A program made the position numbers and the translations under genes. Positions 62,045-64,000 of a stretch of DNA of 64,000 nucleotides are shown piece by piece. This DNA is from Photobacterium sp. JCM 19050. GTDB taxonomy: Bacteria; Pseudomonadota; Gammaproteobacteria; Enterobacterales; Vibrionaceae. The notes beneath the pieces were generated by a model. It ran no database searches and was not told the origin of the DNA. It worked only from the letters and a program-made list of their open reading frames with translations. The stretch lies in contig BAXG01000031.1 of assembly GCA_001310455.1 (NCBI GenBank), positions 1-64,000 on the forward strand, read 5' to 3'. The first letter of the stretch is position 1. Each line of letters opens with the position of its first letter.

Positions 62045-63163
62045 TCAGTTCTTAGCCAGGTTGTCTTCCTTCTTTGCCAATGGCGCTTCGGGTGACAAGG
62101 CTGGCGCTTCTTCTGCCCCCAGCTTCCAAACCCGGCCAAAATACTTGTAGTGACCGGCCTGGATACCAGCTTCCTCTCCCATCCCGTGGTACAGGTCGAG
62201 ATGGTTTTTCTTAACCGCGCCGCCGGTATCAAGGGCCATAAGCAGTTTAAGTACATAATCCCCGCTCCAGTTCCCCATTTCATCCAGTTGAGGAACCTCA
62301 GCAAGCAACACTGTACCCATAGGCAGGTATTCACGGTCTGCGGCGACAGACGCTCCGGCAAGCAGTGGTACCCCGGCAGTACCCGTAACCGGGTGCGCCG
62401 CTTTAGGCAGGAAGAATACGTAAGACGGGTTCTGAATCAGCAGATCCAGCACTTGTTTCTCATTGTGGCTGTTAACCCAGTCTTTGATTGCCTTGAGGGA
62501 CATTTTCTCGCGCGGGATTTCCCCTTGATCGATCAGGACCTTGCCGATACTGACGTATGGGTGGTTGTTTTTTCCGCCGTAGGCAAAGTATTCCAACTGG
62601 TCGGTATCACCGAAATGGATAAAGCCACTGCCCTGCACTTCCATAATAAAGTTGTCGATAAGGGAAGCACTGTATCCCAACTCAAGTCCAAGGCCATTCA
62701 GCGCGCCGGCATAGATTTCGTCACGGGTCGGGCAACGCTCACCACAGATAGGCTTTCCGTAAACCGGGTAGCGGAACAGGGCATCTGGCTTGTGGCGCAT
62801 TTCAATCACAGGGGAGAAGTAGCCGGTAAACAGCACGTTGCCGTATCCGTCACCGCCGCCCATTTGCTCGGTGTTAATTCCAAATTCAGCCAATTTTTCC
62901 GGGTCACCACCCGCTTTCAGCCATGCCTGAACCTTGTCATAAACAGCTTCGTTCTTTTTTACCAGGCTCGGGGATACTTCTTCGACTTTCGCCAGTTGGG
63001 CATCAAAGAGAGAGAAATCTTTCGGTTGGTTAGTAACAACACTGGCAACTGGATTGAGGACGTTATCGAATGAACCGTCAAGGTACTGCTGGCCTCTGTC
63101 TGTAGGGCGCGCGCAACTGGCGAGTATCAGCACAGCGGCAAGAGGGAGAATGCGACGAATCAC
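62045..63163 (-). CDS. mltA: membrane-bound lytic murein transglycosylase A
   Basis: MltA cuts peptidoglycan to 1,6-anhydromuropeptides from the outer-membrane inner face. The N-terminus is a lipoprotein signal (RILPLAAVLILASCARP) with the lipobox Cys. NVLFTGYFSPVIEMRHKPD and IMEVQGSGFIHFGDTDQLEY are conserved, and ALDTGGAVKKNHLDLYHGMG is the 3D-type motif with the catalytic Asp. I chose the GTG at 63163 because TAAGGAATCCC precedes it and the lipobox then sits near residue 17; the product has 372 residues (E. coli 365). In E. coli it neighbours tcdA. Confidence 0.95.
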   Translation of the reverse strand: MIRRILPLAAVLILASCARPTDRGQQYLDGSFDNVLNPVASVVTNQPKDFSLFDAQLAKVEEVSPSLVKKNEAVYDKVQAWLKAGGDPEKLAEFGINTEQMGGGDGYGNVLFTGYFSPVIEMRHKPDALFRYPVYGKPICGERCPTRDEIYAGALNGLGLELGYSASLIDNFIMEVQGSGFIHFGDTDQLEYFAYGGKNNHPYVSIGKVLIDQGEIPREKMSLKAIKDWVNSHNEKQVLDLLIQNPSYVFFLPKAAHPVTGTAGVPLLAGASVAADREYLPMGTVLLAEVPQLDEMGNWSGDYVLKLLMALDTGGAVKKNHLDLYHGMGEEAGIQAGHYKYFGRVWKLGAEEAPALSPEAPLAKKEDNLAKN

Positions 63164-63455
63164 GGGATTCCTTACTTTTAAACAGGTTGCGCCAAGCGTG
63201 ACAAAAAGCGCCTTTCGACGCAAACAAATTCCACCGGACTCAGGATTTCGCTGCCCATTGGTTTTTGGCAGGCATCTTATTATTCACCCGGAGCCTGTCC
63301 AATAAACAACACCATTCAGCGTTACCAGAGAGGAATACAAAGCCGGCAGACTTGCTCAGGCACATAGCCCTAGCCCAGAGCACAGACGCAGAACCCTGTC
63401 AGCGTGTTACCGGCAAAGCGTTGAACAAAAGGGGAATGTTGCTCAAGGAAATCAA
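63164..63455. other. intergenic region upstream of mltA
   Basis: About 290 bases separate mltA from the DUF2850 gene. I find no coding sequence, hairpin-plus-T-run or strong promoter boxes; it presumably holds the mltA promoter. Confidence 0.5.
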
Positions 63456-63841
63456 TTAAAGGTTTATCACCCTGGATTCTGATACCTCTTTCACCTGCTC
63501 TGCCCCCGCCCGCTGAAAGTAGCTGGTGTAATGGCAGGTGCTTCGCGCAGGATTGTGAATTGATCGATGGCCGAAAAACGGTATGTCTTGTCTCCGATAG
63601 TGAAGCTCAGAGAGTCTCGGGTGACATCGAAATCTGTGGTTACGATGCTGCCGTTAATAAAGACTCCCTCCTCACGTATTTCAAACGTTTCGGCAAGATA
63701 GGCCGGTACATCCTGCTCAATCCAGGAGCCATAGAAGTTTGTGACGGGTGTATTCATGTAGGCCCGGTATTGAAAACCGACCAACGCTAAAGCCAGAATA
63801 GTGACCAGGAACGCGAGTGTAACAGTAAAGTTTTTTCTCAC
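63456..63841 (-). CDS. DUF2850 family membrane protein, frameshifted
   Basis: One N-terminal membrane helix (about residues 6-24, FTVTLAFLVTILALALVGFQ) anchors a periplasmic domain. FYGSWIEQDVPAYLAETFEI, GVFINGSIVTTDFDV and GDKTYRF match DUF2850, a family of Vibrionaceae. One C is missing near 63533; with it the C-terminus reads REAPAHYTSYFQRAG and ends at the TAA at 63456, about 128 residues. Without repair it would stop at 63491. Function is unknown. It is the last gene in the window; 63842-64000 shows no further coding sequence. Confidence 0.78.
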
Positions 63842-64000
63842 ATTTAAGCCATGTTCTCATGTTTGATATGTTGTTCAGCATAAACCACTTTGATTTGCCT
63901 GGCTGTGTGTTGACGCTTAAAAATAGAGACCCGTTCATTTTATCTTGCTAAGCACGAAATAATTAGTCATTATTTTAGCATAATTATTTGAGTGATATGG

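Noticed and set aside
62150..63073. Plus-strand open frame of 307 codons
   Set aside because: Antisense to mltA, which shows the lipobox and the catalytic motif.
1..64000. tRNA genes, insertion sequences, prophage or integron elements
   Set aside because: I looked on both strands and found no tRNA T-loop with matching acceptor stem, transposase, integrase, phage structural gene or attC-like repeat.

Overview
The window is chromosomal core sequence from a gammaproteobacterium, most likely a member of the Vibrionaceae. Gene families largely confined to Vibrionaceae and close relatives (DUF3549, DUF3301, DUF2310, DUF2850) sit among genes in enterobacterial-type order. A Vibrio-style polyhydroxybutyrate operon and a base composition close to 50% G+C would suit a Grimontia, Enterovibrio or Salinivibrio-like genus, but I cannot fix the genus. 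I see no insertion sequence, prophage, CRISPR array or tRNA gene.

Layout. 1-6400: gmhB, divergent trmO-proS, a patatin-like phospholipase, a diguanylate cyclase, yaeP-DUF4250 and a small cytochrome c. 6461-27019 (minus strand): tilS, accA, dnaE, rnhB, lpxB, lpxA, fabZ, lpxD, skp, bamA, rseP, dxr, cdsA, uppS, frr, pyrH, tsf and rpsB. This is the classic block for lipid A, outer-membrane assembly, isoprenoid and phospholipid precursors, and translation. 27347-31326 (plus): map, glnD and yaeH. 31379-49172 follows the E. coli order truC-yqcC-csrB-syd-queF-ppnN-xni-rlmM-ygdD-gcvA-gcvB-csdA-csdE, with extra genes inserted: DUF3549/DUF3301, DUF2789, a small coiled-coil protein, DUF2310 and two GGDEF-type proteins. 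49510-53745: phaB-phaA-phasin-phaC. 53826-54632: tcdA. 54692-58959: a LysR regulator divergent from an aminotransferase-BKACE-TAXI binding protein cluster. 59165-61989: an ExeM/NucH secreted nuclease. 62045-63163: mltA. 63456-63841: a DUF2850 protein. In E. coli csdE, tcdA and mltA are neighbours, so the PHB operon and the LysR-to-nuclease segment look like two accessory insertions in a conserved backbone.

Two regulatory RNAs are well supported although neither encodes protein. A CsrB-type CsrA-sequestering RNA lies at about 34037-34499 on the minus strand, with roughly 30 GGA motifs, a strong terminator and an upstream VarA/UvrY/GacA-type palindrome. A GcvB RNA lies at about 47166-47388, divergent from gcvA.

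The most pervasive oddity is technical. About 30 genes, many of them essential (dnaE, bamA, lpxD, cdsA, uppS, pyrH, tsf, map), are broken by about 37 small frameshifts. Nearly all are explained by one missing base, often in a short homopolymer. Restoring the base recovers full-length family-typical proteins, so these are most likely sequencing or assembly errors. I annotate those genes over their full span and give each break. The best candidates for less-described biology are the aminotransferase-BKACE-TAXI locus with its inverted-repeat operator candidate, and a TPR transmembrane protein with a degenerate GGDEF domain downstream of queF.
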